A DNA stretch of 43,015 bases, from contig JADCHQ010000041.1 of the NCBI GenBank assembly GCA_020248405.1, positions 1 through 43,015 of the forward strand, written 5' to 3'. Below, piece after piece: positions 33,328 to 42,776 of this stretch. Position numbers and translations under genes: made by a program. The notes under the pieces were generated by a model. The model was not told the origin of the DNA and searched no databases. It was given only the letters and a program-made list of their open reading frames with translations. This stretch comes from Rhodocyclaceae bacterium. GTDB lineage: Bacteria; Pseudomonadota; Gammaproteobacteria; Burkholderiales; Ga0077523. How positions within the stretch are numbered: position 1 is the first letter of the stretch; the number at the start of each line of letters is the position of its first letter.

Positions 33328-36027
33328 ATGACCCCTCTGGCTGCACCGCCTGTGCGCACGCCGCTGCCCAGCGAGGTGGAAGCGGCGCTCGCGCGGGGCG
33401 CTACCGTTGTCACACCCACTCGCCGCCTGGCGCGAGACCTGCGACGCCGGTACGACGAGGCCAAGCTCGCGAGCGGAGCCCGTGTCTGGCCGGCGGCGGA
33501 CGTCCTGCCCTGGCCCGCCTGGCTGCAGCGCACCTGGGAGGCAGTGGTTGCGGGCGACGACGCGCCGCGCGTGCTGTCCGAGCTCGAGATCGCCGCCCTG
33601 TGGCAACGGGCGGTGGAAGCCGACCACCTGGCGCTTCTTGAGCCTGCCGCGGCGGCGCGGCTCGGGCGCGAGGCGCAGCGCCTGGCGGCGGATTGGCACC
33701 TTTCCCCCGAGCGCGACCCCCACCCCCACGAGGACGTGCGCGCCTTCCTTCGCTGGCGGGCGTTCGTTGAGGCCGGGTGCCGCCGCCTGGGCGGTGTGGA
33801 CCCCGCGTATCTGCCTGCGGAAATCGGCCGGCGGTTGACGCGCCCCGAGGCGCGGCTTCCCGCCGAGGTGGTGGCATACGGCTTCGATGCGCCCGCGCCA
33901 GCCATGGAGGCGCTGCTCGACGCGCTCGCTGCCGCTGGTTCCCACGTGCGCTGGAAGCCCCTGGCAGTCTTGCCCGGCGCGGGCAGCGTGGCGGTTTTCT
34001 CCGATGCGGGTGCGGAACTGGAAGGCGTGGCAGCGGCGGTAGGGCGCTGCCTGGAAGCCGATCCCGGCGCGCGCGTGGGGGTGGTAGTGCCCGGCCTGCA
34101 TTCGCGCCGCGAGGCCGTGCGGCACGCCTTCACGCAGGCGCTCGATCCGCAGCGGCTGCTGGCTCCCGCGGGCGGGGGCGCGCCGGCCTTCGAGATTTCG
34201 CTGGGCGAGCCCTTGTCGAAAGCGCCCCTGGTGGCGACGGCGCTGGCGGCTCTGCGCCTGGGGTGCCTCGGCAATATCGCCCTGCCCGAGGCTGGCGCGC
34301 TGCTGCGCAGCCCCTACCTGGGAGAGGCCGAGTCCGAGAGCGTCGCGCGCGCCCTGCTCGACGCCCGGTTGAGGGAACGTGGCGCCTTGCGCGTGGATCT
34401 GGCTGCCCTGCGCTTCGAGGGCCGTTCGCCCGACGGCGCCCCGCGCGGCTGCGCCGCGCTTCTGCGCAGGCTGGACGTGTGGCAGCCCGTCGCCGAGGTG
34501 GCGCGCGAGGCGCGCCAGCTGCCCTCGGCCTGGAGCGTTGCCTTTCAGCAGCAGCTGGGCGCACTGGGTTGGCCCGGGCAGCGGCCCCTGGACAGTGCAG
34601 AGTTCCAGGCGGCCGAGCGCTGGCGGGCGCTAGTGGCGGGGCTCTCACCCCTGGATGGCGTGCTGGGGCGCGTGGATTTCGCAACGGCACTCTCGTGGCT
34701 GGCGCGGATCGCTGCCGAGACCGTTTTCCAACCCGAGACAGGACAGGCCCCGGTGCAGGTGCTGGGCCTGCTGGAAGCGGCTGGCCTGGCGTTCGATCAT
34801 CTGTTCGTCACCGGCGCCACTGACGACGCGCTGCCAGCGCTGCCGGCGCCCCATCCGCTGTTGCCGCTGTCGTTGCAGCGTGCTGCGGCGGTGCCGCGCT
34901 GCGACGCCGCCTGGGAGACGGGATTCGCGGCACGCACGGTGGCCGCCCTGCAGGCGGCCGCGCCCCGCGTGTGCTTCAGTTGGTCTGCGCGCGACGGCGA
35001 GCGCGAACAGCGCCTCAGCCCGCTGCTGCGGGCGTTGCCCGGGATGGACATGCCCCTGCCTTCGCCCGCTCCGGCGGTGCGGCTGCGCCCGGCGGGCCGT
35101 GTGGAGGAGACGGTGGACGAGCGCGCCCCCCCGCTGGCCGGTGGCACGTCGGCAGCGGGGGGCGCGCGTTTGCTGGAAGACCAGTCCGCCTGCCCGTTCC
35201 GCGCCTTCGCGAGCCACAGGCTTGAGGCGCGGGCGCTTGCCGAGGCTGGACCGGGCCTGACGGCAGCCGACCGCGGGCGGTTGCTTCACGAAGCACTCGC
35301 CCTGCTGTGGCGCGGTCTGGGGTCGCAGGCTGCGCTGCTGGAGGCTTCGCCGCAGGCCCGCGACTCGCGGGTGGCGGCGGCCGTGGATGCCGCACTGGCG
35401 GGCTTATCCTCCAGCGGGCGCCTCACGCCGGCGCTGCGCGAGCTGGAGGCTGCACGGCTCGGCGGGTTGATGGGCGCGCTGCTCGAGCGCGAGGCGCTGC
35501 GCGCGCCGTTCGTGGTGGAGGCGTGCGAGGCCAATCGCCGGATCGTCATTGGCGAGCTGGCGATCGAGGCCCGGCTCGATCGCGTGGACGTGCTTGCCGA
35601 TGGCCGGCGGGTGGTCATCGACTACAAGTCCGCCAAGGCGCGCGCGAAGCACTGGGATGGCGAGCGTCCCGACCAGCCGCAACTGCCGCTGTACGCGGTC
35701 ACCCAGGATGGGGAGGTGGCGGCCCTCGTCTTTGCCGTGCTCAGCCCCGGGGAGGTGGGGTTCACGGGCGCCGGCGATGGTGCCGGGCTGCTGCCAGGGG
35801 TGGAGGACTGGTCGGGCTCGGGATGGGCGGTGGTGCTGGAGCACTGGAAGAAGGTGCTGGCGTCACTGGCCCGGGAGTTCCGCGACGGCCATGCGGCCGT
35901 GGCGCCGCAATACGGCCGGCGCACCTGCGAGCACTGCCACCTGGGACCGCTGTGCCGGGTGGCCGAGATTCCCGGTGAGAGCGACGGCCATGAAGATGGC
36001 CACGAGGACGGGGATGCCAGCCACTGA
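33328..36027 (+). CDS. AddB-like Fe-S nuclease/helicase-like DNA repair protein
   Basis: 899 aa. N-terminal helicase-like region without a Walker A motif (starts VVTPTRRLARDLRRRYDEAK), then a C-terminal PD-(D/E)XK nuclease (IEARLDRVDVLADG, VVIDYKSAKA). Four cysteines at 622 (CPFRAF), 867, 870 and 876 (CEHCHLGPLC, C-x2-C-x5-C) match the Fe-S ligand spacing of Bacillus AddB. Matches the betaproteobacterial 'probable DNA repair protein' type that pairs with a UvrD helicase to process double-strand ends as AddAB does. Ends in a His/Asp/Glu-rich tail. Overlaps the next gene by 14 bases. Confidence 0.88.
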   Translation: MTPLAAPPVRTPLPSEVEAALARGATVVTPTRRLARDLRRRYDEAKLASGARVWPAADVLPWPAWLQRTWEAVVAGDDAPRVLSELEIAALWQRAVEADHLALLEPAAAARLGREAQRLAADWHLSPERDPHPHEDVRAFLRWRAFVEAGCRRLGGVDPAYLPAEIGRRLTRPEARLPAEVVAYGFDAPAPAMEALLDALAAAGSHVRWKPLAVLPGAGSVAVFSDAGAELEGVAAAVGRCLEADPGARVGVVVPGLHSRREAVRHAFTQALDPQRLLAPAGGGAPAFEISLGEPLSKAPLVATALAALRLGCLGNIALPEAGALLRSPYLGEAESESVARALLDARLRERGALRVDLAALRFEGRSPDGAPRGCAALLRRLDVWQPVAEVAREARQLPSAWSVAFQQQLGALGWPGQRPLDSAEFQAAERWRALVAGLSPLDGVLGRVDFATALSWLARIAAETVFQPETGQAPVQVLGLLEAAGLAFDHLFVTGATDDALPALPAPHPLLPLSLQRAAAVPRCDAAWETGFAARTVAALQAAAPRVCFSWSARDGEREQRLSPLLRALPGMDMPLPSPAPAVRLRPAGRVEETVDERAPPLAGGTSAAGGARLLEDQSACPFRAFASHRLEARALAEAGPGLTAADRGRLLHEALALLWRGLGSQAALLEASPQARDSRVAAAVDAALAGLSSSGRLTPALRELEAARLGGLMGALLEREALRAPFVVEACEANRRIVIGELAIEARLDRVDVLADGRRVVIDYKSAKARAKHWDGERPDQPQLPLYAVTQDGEVAALVFAVLSPGEVGFTGAGDGAGLLPGVEDWSGSGWAVVLEHWKKVLASLAREFRDGHAAVAPQYGRRTCEHCHLGPLCRVAEIPGESDGHEDGHEDGDASH

Positions 36028-39000
36028 CCGGATTCCGGACGCCGCGGCGCGCGCGCGGGCCCTGGACCCAACGGCCTCGTTCATCGTCCAGGCGCCGGCG
36101 GGGTCTGGCAAGACGGGGCTGCTGATCCAGCGGCTGCTGGCGCTGCTTGCGCGCGCCGACCAGCCCGAGGAGGTGGTGGCCATCACCTTCACGCGCAAGG
36201 CGGCGGCGGAGATGCGTGCGCGGGTGCTGGAGGCGCTGGACAGCGCGCGCGCCGACGGGCCGGTGACCGATGGCAACGCCGCCCTCACGCGCCAACTGTC
36301 CAAGGCGGTGTTGGCGCGCGACGCAGAGCGCGGCTGGGGGCTTGCGCAAGGCAGCCCCGGCCGCCTGCGCCTGCTCACCATCGATGCCCTGTGCGCCCAG
36401 CTGGTGCGGCGCCTGCCGGTGCTGTCGGGCTTTGGCGCGCGGCCCGAACCGGTGGACGACTCCGAGCCGTTGTACCGCGAGGCCGCCCGCGCCACCCTCG
36501 GCGCGATCGACTCCCGCGAATCCGCGGCGGCTGGCCCCCTGCGAGTGCTGCTCGGGCACCGCAACAACGATCACCAAGGGCTGGAGGCGCTGCTGGTGAA
36601 GATGCTGGCGCGCCGCGACCAGTGGCTGCGCGTGCTCCTGCAGGCGGGCGAGGAGGGGCTGCAGCGCGAGGTGCTGGAGCAGGCGTTGCGCGATGCGCTC
36701 ACCGATGCGCTCGAGGAACTGTGCGCCCACGCGCCCGCAGCCCTGGGGGACGGGCTCTTGGCTGTGGCCCGCGCCGCGGCCGCCAATCTCGAAGCCGAGG
36801 GCAAAGCCGATTTCGCGCCGCTGCGGACCATCACCCATTGGCCCGGCGCCACGCTCGATGATCGCGCCGCCTGGGAGTGCCTTGCTCAACTGGCGCTCAC
36901 CAAGGAAGGCGCGGTGCGCGCGGACGGTGGTGTAAACGCGAAAATCGGTTTCCCGGCGCCGAGCACCACGAAGGACAAGGCGGAGAAGGCGCGCCGCGCA
37001 GCGCTCAAGGCAGACCTCGCCGCCCTGCTGGCCGAGTTGCGCGAACTTCCCGCCTTTACCCGGCGGTTGCATGCGGTGCGCGGCCTGCCGCCGCCGTCCT
37101 ACCCCGATGCCCACTGGGCGGTGGTGGAGGCGCTGGTTTCGGCGCTGCCGGTGGCCGCCGCTCAGCTCGAACTGGTGTTCGGCGCCCGCGGCCAGGTGGA
37201 CTTCACCCAGGTTTCCCAGGCGGCGCTGCGTGCGCTAGGCAGCGACGAGGATCCCACCGACCTGGCGCTGGCACTGGATCACCGCCTGCGCCATGTGCTG
37301 GTGGATGAGTTCCAGGACACCTCGGTGGCGCAGGTGGAACTGCTGGAGCGCCTCGTGGCCGGCTGGCAGCCCGGCGATGGCCGGACGCTGTTCCTGGTGG
37401 GCGATCCCATGCAGTCCATCTATCGCTTCCGCGAGGCCGACGTGGCCTTGTACCTGCGGGCCCGCGCCCGCGGCGTGGGAGACGTGCCGCTCGAGCCGTT
37501 GCTGCTGGAGGCCAACTTCCGCTCGCGCCCCGGCATTGTCGCCTGGGTGAACGAGACCTTCGCCCGGGTGCTGCCGGCCGAGGAGGACATGGATACCGCC
37601 GCGGTGCCTCACGCACCCTCGGTGGCGGTACGGCCCCAAGCCGATGGCGAGGCGGTGGTGCTGCACCCCTTGACCCAGCCCGATGCCGAAACCGAAGCGC
37701 GCCTCGTGGCCCAGCTGGTGGCCGAGGGCCTCGCCCTGGGCCCGGACGCTTCTGTGGCTATCCTGGTGCGCAGCCGTTCGCAACTCAGTGCCATCGTGCC
37801 CCAGCTGCGCGGGGCGGGGCTCGCCTTCCAGGCCGTGGACATCGATCCGCTGGGCAGCCGCCCTGTGGTGCAGGACCTGCACATGCTTACCCGGGCGCTG
37901 CTGCACCCGGCGGATCGCCTCGCCTGGCTTGCGGTGCTGCGCGCCCCCTGGTGTGGTCTGCGCCTGGCCGACCTGGAGGCCCTGGCGCACGCCGCACCGA
38001 CGCTTTGGGAGGCGATGAAGGCAGCGCCTTCCAGCCTTTCCGCCGATGGGTTGGCGCGGGTGGCGCACGCGCGTGCCGCGCTGGGCGCCTTCGTGGAGGC
38101 ACGCGGTCGCGTCCCGGTGAGCGCGCGGGCGGAGGGCGCCTGGCTGGCTCTCGGCGGCCCCGCGGCTGCCGGCGCAGACGCTGACCTGACAGACGCGTGC
38201 CACTATTTCGAACTGCTGGCCAACGTGGAGGAGGCGGGCGATGTGGCGGACTTCGCCACCCTTGCCGAACGCGTGACGGCGCTGTTCGCGCCACCCGACC
38301 CGCAGGCCGACGGCCGGCTGCAAGTGATGACCATGCACAAGGCCAAGGGTCTGGAGTTCGACACCGTGATCCTGCCAGGGCTTGGGGCCGGCACGCGGGG
38401 CGATGAAAAGCCGCTGCTGCGCTGGCACCTGCGGCCTCGCCACGGCCGCGGCGCCGACCTGCTGCTCGCGCCGCTTGCCAGCAGCGGTGGCGAGCATGAG
38501 CCCGTGGGCGACTGGCTGGCAGGATTCGACAAGGCGCGTGCCGCGCACGAGATGGGTCGCCTGCTCTACGTGGCGGCCACGCGCGCCCGCGAGCGGCTGC
38601 ACCTGATCGGGCACGCGCGCCGTCACGCGGACGGAACGGTGCATCCTCGTGCGGGTTCGCTGCTGGAGAGCCTGTGGCCTGCCGTGCAGGGCCGATTCGA
38701 TCAGGCGATGGCTAGAGTGGCTGCGGCCGCCCCGGTGGCGCCGGCGCCCGCCGCGGCCGGCGCGGTGGTCCGGCGCCTGGTACTGCCCTGGACCATGCCG
38801 GACCTGCCCGGGCGCGCAGGTGGGGGTGCGCCGGCGCCGGTCGCTGCTGAGCTACCCGGCGTGGAGTTCTCCTGGGCCTCCGAGACTGCCCGCCACGTGG
38901 GCAGTGTGGTACACGCGGTTCTGCAGCACATGGCGGAGGAGGGGATCGAACACTGGACTCCGGTGAGGGTGGAGTCCATGGGCGCGGTGTTCGAGCGCCG

Positions 39001-39397
39001 GTTGCAGTCCCTGGGTGTCCCCGCGGCCCAGCGCCCCGTGGCGGGCGCCCGGGTGCGGCGCGCGCTGGCCGAGGCGCTGGCCGATCCGCGGGCCCGCTGG
39101 ATCCTGGGGCCGCACGCCGAGGCGCGCTGCGAGTGGCGCCTGACCGGCGTTCTGGACGGCGCCCTGGTGGACGTAGCGCTGGATCGCACCTTCGTGGACG
39201 AGGACGGCACGCGCTGGATCGTGGACTACAAAACCGGCTTGCGCGAAGGTGGCGACGCGGAGGGCTTCCTGGACCAGGAGCGCGAACGCTACCGTCCCCA
39301 GCTTGAGCGCTACGCGCGGTTGCTGCGCGAACTGGAAGACCGCCCGGTGCGCTGCGGGCTTTACTTCCCTCTCATGCGCGGGTGGCGCGAGTGGTGA
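36014..39397 (+). CDS. AddA-like UvrD/Rep helicase-nuclease
   Basis: 1127 aa from the ATG at 36014. Superfamily 1 helicase: Walker A QAPAGSGKTGLL, motif Ia TFTRKAAAEMRAR, Walker B VLVDEFQDTS, motif III LVGDPMQSIYRFREAD, motif IV LEANFRSRPGIV, motif V TMHKAKGLEFDTVI, motif VI LLYVAATRARERL. C-terminal nuclease: GSVVHAVL (His), WIVDYKTG (Asp-x-Lys), QLERYARLL (Gln/Tyr). Together with the upstream gene it forms a two-nuclease AddAB-like complex for recombination repair of broken DNA. Length is close to other AddA. Start chosen by ATG and MPATDRIPDAAARARALDP. Confidence 0.9.
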   Translation: MPATDRIPDAAARARALDPTASFIVQAPAGSGKTGLLIQRLLALLARADQPEEVVAITFTRKAAAEMRARVLEALDSARADGPVTDGNAALTRQLSKAVLARDAERGWGLAQGSPGRLRLLTIDALCAQLVRRLPVLSGFGARPEPVDDSEPLYREAARATLGAIDSRESAAAGPLRVLLGHRNNDHQGLEALLVKMLARRDQWLRVLLQAGEEGLQREVLEQALRDALTDALEELCAHAPAALGDGLLAVARAAAANLEAEGKADFAPLRTITHWPGATLDDRAAWECLAQLALTKEGAVRADGGVNAKIGFPAPSTTKDKAEKARRAALKADLAALLAELRELPAFTRRLHAVRGLPPPSYPDAHWAVVEALVSALPVAAAQLELVFGARGQVDFTQVSQAALRALGSDEDPTDLALALDHRLRHVLVDEFQDTSVAQVELLERLVAGWQPGDGRTLFLVGDPMQSIYRFREADVALYLRARARGVGDVPLEPLLLEANFRSRPGIVAWVNETFARVLPAEEDMDTAAVPHAPSVAVRPQADGEAVVLHPLTQPDAETEARLVAQLVAEGLALGPDASVAILVRSRSQLSAIVPQLRGAGLAFQAVDIDPLGSRPVVQDLHMLTRALLHPADRLAWLAVLRAPWCGLRLADLEALAHAAPTLWEAMKAAPSSLSADGLARVAHARAALGAFVEARGRVPVSARAEGAWLALGGPAAAGADADLTDACHYFELLANVEEAGDVADFATLAERVTALFAPPDPQADGRLQVMTMHKAKGLEFDTVILPGLGAGTRGDEKPLLRWHLRPRHGRGADLLLAPLASSGGEHEPVGDWLAGFDKARAAHEMGRLLYVAATRARERLHLIGHARRHADGTVHPRAGSLLESLWPAVQGRFDQAMARVAAAAPVAPAPAAAGAVVRRLVLPWTMPDLPGRAGGGAPAPVAAELPGVEFSWASETARHVGSVVHAVLQHMAEEGIEHWTPVRVESMGAVFERRLQSLGVPAAQRPVAGARVRRALAEALADPRARWILGPHAEARCEWRLTGVLDGALVDVALDRTFVDEDGTRWIVDYKTGLREGGDAEGFLDQERERYRPQLERYARLLRELEDRPVRCGLYFPLMRGWREW

Positions 39398-39633
39398 CGA
39401 GCTGAACGATCGCGGGTTTCTCGTCCTGCCCCGCCCCCACTGGTCGAAGGGTCTCGGGTGCTGTAGCCGTCTTCCCCAAGGCGGGCGCGGCTTTCGGCTG
39501 GCGCTTGTCTGGCGAACCGCCACCTGGGTGCGCGTCTCCAGGTCTGCTGGAAAATCTATAAATAACTGATAAATAAACTTAAGTTTCTGGCGTGCAGGCT
39601 TTGCCCGGGCGCGGGCGCCGCGCGCTTGCGACC
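39398..39633. other. AT-rich intergenic region with direct repeats and a palindrome
   Basis: Untranslated region after the AddA-like gene. It holds ATAAATAA twice (39558-39565 and 39569-39576), exactly 11 bases apart, and the perfect 12-bp palindrome AAACTTAAGTTT (39575-39586). The patch is much more AT-rich than its surroundings. Candidate regulatory or curved DNA before the flagellar-type promoter; no gene seen. Confidence 0.4.
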
Positions 39634-39660
39634 TCAAGTTGCCGCGGCGTTCGCCGTAAA
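39634..39660 (+). promoter_or_regulatory. sigma28 (FliA)-type promoter
   Basis: TCAAGTTG (39634-39641), 11 bases, then GCCGTAAA (39653-39660). The consensus is TAAAGTTT-N11-GCCGATAA, so the -35 matches 6 of 8 and the -10 6 of 8, with ideal spacing. It points at the HDOD gene with a leader of about 150 bases. Confidence 0.55.
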
Positions 39661-39819
39661 CCGGCTTGAGCAAACAGCAACGAACAGCGCAGCCCGACCG
39701 CGGCCATGTTTTGAAAGCCGGGGGTGCGACGCGGCCGCGACGTCCAGATGCGCCGCGCCCCGTGCGTTGTCGGCCTCGTGCGTCCGTGGACAAGCCCGCA
39801 AACAACAAGGAGACGAAGC

Positions 39820-40905
39820 ATGGAGGATGTATCCCTCGACTTCACGATCAGCGCGACCGAGCCCCCCGCGCCAGCGGCAACGCTGCCCCGTGAGGGAGGT
39901 GTCGCAGCGCCGCCCAGTGTTGCCGCCAGGCCTGCCCCGTCAGGCTCTGCCTCGGAAGCGGCGTCTCCCGCCGACGCCTCTGCCGACCCGGATGGAGATG
40001 TGGATCTCTCTCCCTGGCAGTGTCGCCTGGCCGAGCGCCTCAAGGCACTCGAACTCCACCAGATGCCGCAGGTGTCACCGGTGGCGGCGAAACTGGCCGC
40101 TCTGAATCCGAACGAAGTCAGTGACGAGCGTGCCGTCTGCGGGCTGCTCAAGCAGGAGCCGGTGGTGGTCGCGCGCCTGGTTGGCCTGGCGAACTCTGCT
40201 GCCTACGGGGTGCGCGGGCGCACCTTCAACACGGTGGAGCAGGCGGTCTCCCGCCTGGGCCTCGAGCCCTCGGTGCGCATCGCCTTTGGCATCACGTGCG
40301 GCAAGGCGGTCAACAAGGCTCTCTCGTCCGGCTGGCGGGAGTTTCTGTGGTTGCATGCCCTGACGGTGGCTCAGGCGGCCACCCTGATCGCGACCAAGGT
40401 CCGGCCCAGCAAGCGGGCCGAGGCGCAGTTTGCCGGGCTGATCTACGACATCGGCGTCATGACCATCGAGGGCCTTGTGCCGGGCACCCTCGATCTGCTG
40501 GTGGACACGGCACAGGCCCGCAACAGCACCCTGGCGCAAATGCAAACCATCATGCTGGGCAAGGCCCAGCGGGCAGTGACGCCCGCGCTGCTGAAACTGT
40601 GGAGCGTTCCCGAAGAGATCGCCAACGCCGTCACTGAGCGCAACCCCTCCGACATGGAGCCGGATTCGCTCCCGGCCATTCTGTACGTGGCCGACGCCCT
40701 GGCGCGAAGCCACCCAGTGCTTGCCGCAATCTACGGCGACGAGGAGCCCCCGTTTCCCATGGAGACCATCGCCACTGCATCGGTCGGCGCGCGCGTATTG
40801 GCCCTGTGCCCCGCGATCGCCAAGATGGCCGACCCCCTGTCCGACAGTGTCGGTCGCGCCGTGGCGCGGCAGCGGGATGCGGCAAAGGAGTTCGCGGCGG
40901 CCTGA
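39820..40905 (+). CDS. HDOD-domain protein
   Basis: 361 aa from the ATG at 39820 with AAGGAGA before it. Disordered Ala/Pro-rich N-terminus to about residue 65, then an HDOD domain (about 80-290): MPQVSPVAAKLAALN, KQEPVVVARLVGLANSAAYGVRG and the end DALARSHPVL. HDOD proteins resemble HD phosphohydrolases but lack the catalytic His-Asp; they act in signalling, motility and stress. No GGDEF/EAL or receiver domain is attached. The sigma28 promoter fits a motility link. 113 bases separate it from the convergent next gene. Confidence 0.85.
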   Translation: MEDVSLDFTISATEPPAPAATLPREGGVAAPPSVAARPAPSGSASEAASPADASADPDGDVDLSPWQCRLAERLKALELHQMPQVSPVAAKLAALNPNEVSDERAVCGLLKQEPVVVARLVGLANSAAYGVRGRTFNTVEQAVSRLGLEPSVRIAFGITCGKAVNKALSSGWREFLWLHALTVAQAATLIATKVRPSKRAEAQFAGLIYDIGVMTIEGLVPGTLDLLVDTAQARNSTLAQMQTIMLGKAQRAVTPALLKLWSVPEEIANAVTERNPSDMEPDSLPAILYVADALARSHPVLAAIYGDEEPPFPMETIATASVGARVLALCPAIAKMADPLSDSVGRAVARQRDAAKEFAAA

Positions 40906-41018
40906 GTCCACGGGCGTCAATCGCCCACCCCTGCCGTGATTGCCCGAACCCCGGCTTTAGTCCTTCGGCGCCCCGCGGCAGCGGGTCTTGCCGGCGCGGT
41001 GCCGGCTTGCCTGGCGCC

Positions 41019-41474
41019 TCAGCCCACGGCCTGACCCGAGGTATCCGCCGCTGCCCCGCCAGGTGCGGCGGCCGTGCCATCGCCGGGGTTGGCGGTCGGC
41101 GTCGTCACTGCGGCCCGTGCCAGGGTTGGGCCTCCGCCCTTGCCGTAACGCGACATGAAGGCTTCGATGAAGTCCGCGCCGCTGTATCCGATGCCCAGCA
41201 GCGCGATGATGGTGGGCGAACCGATCTTCTCCCCATCCACCGGCACCGACAGGGATATCGCCCCCAGCACCCCGGCCACCGCGCCAATCAGCAGGCTCAC
41301 CCCCAGACGGCCGCCGGAGAACTCCTGCTTGAGCCGGCTGCCGCTGGCGGCGGCCTCGTCGGCCACCTTCTTCAGACCGGGGATCACCCGGATGGCCTGC
41401 CCCAACGCCCCGAACATCGCACCGATCGCCATCAGTTGCATCCACTGGCTGGCGCTGTAAGCCATCGATTCCAT
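41019..41474 (-). CDS. small membrane protein with three hydrophobic segments, unknown function
   Basis: 151 aa from the ATG at 41474, behind AAGGAGG. Hydrophobic stretches at about 9-29 (WMQLMAIGAMFGALGQAIRV), 59-77 (LGVSLLIGAVAGVLGAISLS) and 89-104 (PTIIALLGIGYSGADFIEA), then a low-complexity Thr/Ala/Gly tail. It starts 17 bases after the amidase stop, so the pair is co-transcribed. A holin-like or anchor role beside a cell-wall hydrolase is possible but I cannot support it by homology. Confidence 0.7.
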   Translation of the reverse strand: MESMAYSASQWMQLMAIGAMFGALGQAIRVIPGLKKVADEAAASGSRLKQEFSGGRLGVSLLIGAVAGVLGAISLSVPVDGEKIGSPTIIALLGIGYSGADFIEAFMSRYGKGGGPTLARAAVTTPTANPGDGTAAAPGGAAADTSGQAVG

Positions 41475-41490
41475 GCTGTGTTCCTCCTTG

Positions 41491-42294
41491 TCAGGGGGCC
41501 GGGACAACGAAACTGTTGCGCACCCAGCCTTCCAGGCCGCTGCCGTCGGCGAGCGCCACGTGCGCCCACAGCGGTGCCATCTCGATCAAGTCCACGCTCG
41601 TGCCGGCCTTCAGCGGCGCAGCCACCAGCGGGTGCTCGGCGCCGGGACCGCCACGGATGTTGAGCAGCGGCGCATTCACCACCAGGCGGTCCCGGCCATC
41701 GTCACCGCGGCCGAACAGGTTGGAGCGGAAGCTCGCCATGCGAAAGGCCGGCCCGGGATCGGCCTTGCGGCCGGGCGCGATGTCGTCGTGCCCCAGCACG
41801 TCCTTCAAGCCGTAGTGGCGCACCAGCAGCCGCGCCACCGCCAGCGTGGCGCTCAACTGGGCTTCGGTGTAGGCGTGCCACCAGGCGTCGGCGGTCTCGT
41901 TCTTGTGGCGTGCCCGCACCACTTCGGACTCGGGATAGAAGGCGCCAAACCACGCCTGGTAGCGGGTGCCCACCTGGGTGAGCCGGCCGGCGTTGTCCAG
42001 TTCGATGCCGATGGAGTGGCGGTTCATGCCCTCCAGCCCCAGCCACGCGCTCTTGCCCGCATGCCAGGCCTTGCGGTTGAAGGGCATCAGTTGCCACAAC
42101 CGGCCATCGCGACCGATCACCAGGTGCGCTGAAGCCGCGGCGCCGGGATCAAGGAAGTGCCGCACCGAGCTCTCCGCATCCCGCCCGGCGGTGTAGTGGA
42201 TCACCAGGTACTGCGGCACGATGGGCCCGCCCTTGTTCGGCGAGTCGGTGAAGCTCACCCCATCGCCCGACAGCAGGTGGTCTGTGATCTGCAT
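41491..42294 (-). CDS. N-acetylmuramoyl-L-alanine amidase with SH3 domain
   Basis: 267 aa. Amidase_2 (AmpD-like) domain: VIHYTAG (His33, zinc), NRHSIGIELDNAG (catalytic Glu), and GHDDIAPGRKADPGPAF (zinc His and Asp near 170-180). C-terminal bacterial SH3 domain from about 205 (LNIRGGPGAEHPLVAAPLKAG, GWVRNSFVV) for wall binding. No signal peptide at the given ATG. It cuts the amide bond between MurNAc and L-Ala. A phage endolysin origin or an export-by-effector route are options; the neighbour is the membrane protein just described. Confidence 0.88.
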   Translation of the reverse strand: MQITDHLLSGDGVSFTDSPNKGGPIVPQYLVIHYTAGRDAESSVRHFLDPGAAASAHLVIGRDGRLWQLMPFNRKAWHAGKSAWLGLEGMNRHSIGIELDNAGRLTQVGTRYQAWFGAFYPESEVVRARHKNETADAWWHAYTEAQLSATLAVARLLVRHYGLKDVLGHDDIAPGRKADPGPAFRMASFRSNLFGRGDDGRDRLVVNAPLLNIRGGPGAEHPLVAAPLKAGTSVDLIEMAPLWAHVALADGSGLEGWVRNSFVVPAP

Positions 42295-42776
42295 GTTTGC
42301 CTCCGAGGGTGCCTTCGGGGGTACGGCGCTGGAACGGCGCGGATTCGCGCTTCAATCGTATTCCGCGACCGCGGCAATAGCCACAGCAACCGGTGTATGC
42401 GCGAAAAGCGTTACGCCGCCCCTACGCCAGCGAGAGCCCCTGCGACCTGGACGTTGCTGCCGCATCCGCATCCGCTTTGCGAACCCAGCGCAGTGCGCTA
42501 CTGGCCTGCTCTTCTTGCTCGCGCGGAAACGCTAGGGCGCCTCCCCGCGCGCGGTACCAAGGTAACGTCACGACTCACCGAAACCGACACTGGCGAGCAT
42601 CGAGCAGAGACTCCAGCGCTGTCTGTGACCGATGCCAAGGCCAAGCGACCGGACGCCCAAATAGAGCCTCGCATCCTCAACGTTCCCCGTGCCCCGGTGA
42701 TTCTCCGTAAGCCGCTTCCTGACCACTGACCGACGCCGCTGCGTTGCTATTGAGAATCCTCTAAATGCGTGACGTC
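42295..42776. other. intergenic region between amidase and IS end
   Basis: 482 bases with no gene I can support. A plus-strand open frame runs to 42727-42729 but shows no family resemblance, only Pro/Arg/Ala-rich codons typical of GC-rich shadows. A possible left boundary of the IS is at TA (42748-42749) followed by TTGAGAATCCTCTAAATGCG. Confidence 0.35.

Noticed and set aside
41019..41474. Naming the membrane protein a holin
   Set aside because: Hydrophobic segments and gene pairing fit, but there is no sequence similarity that I can cite.
42157..42729. 190-aa plus-strand frame before the IS end
   Set aside because: Partly antisense to the amidase, Pro/Arg-rich, no recognisable domain or ribosome site.
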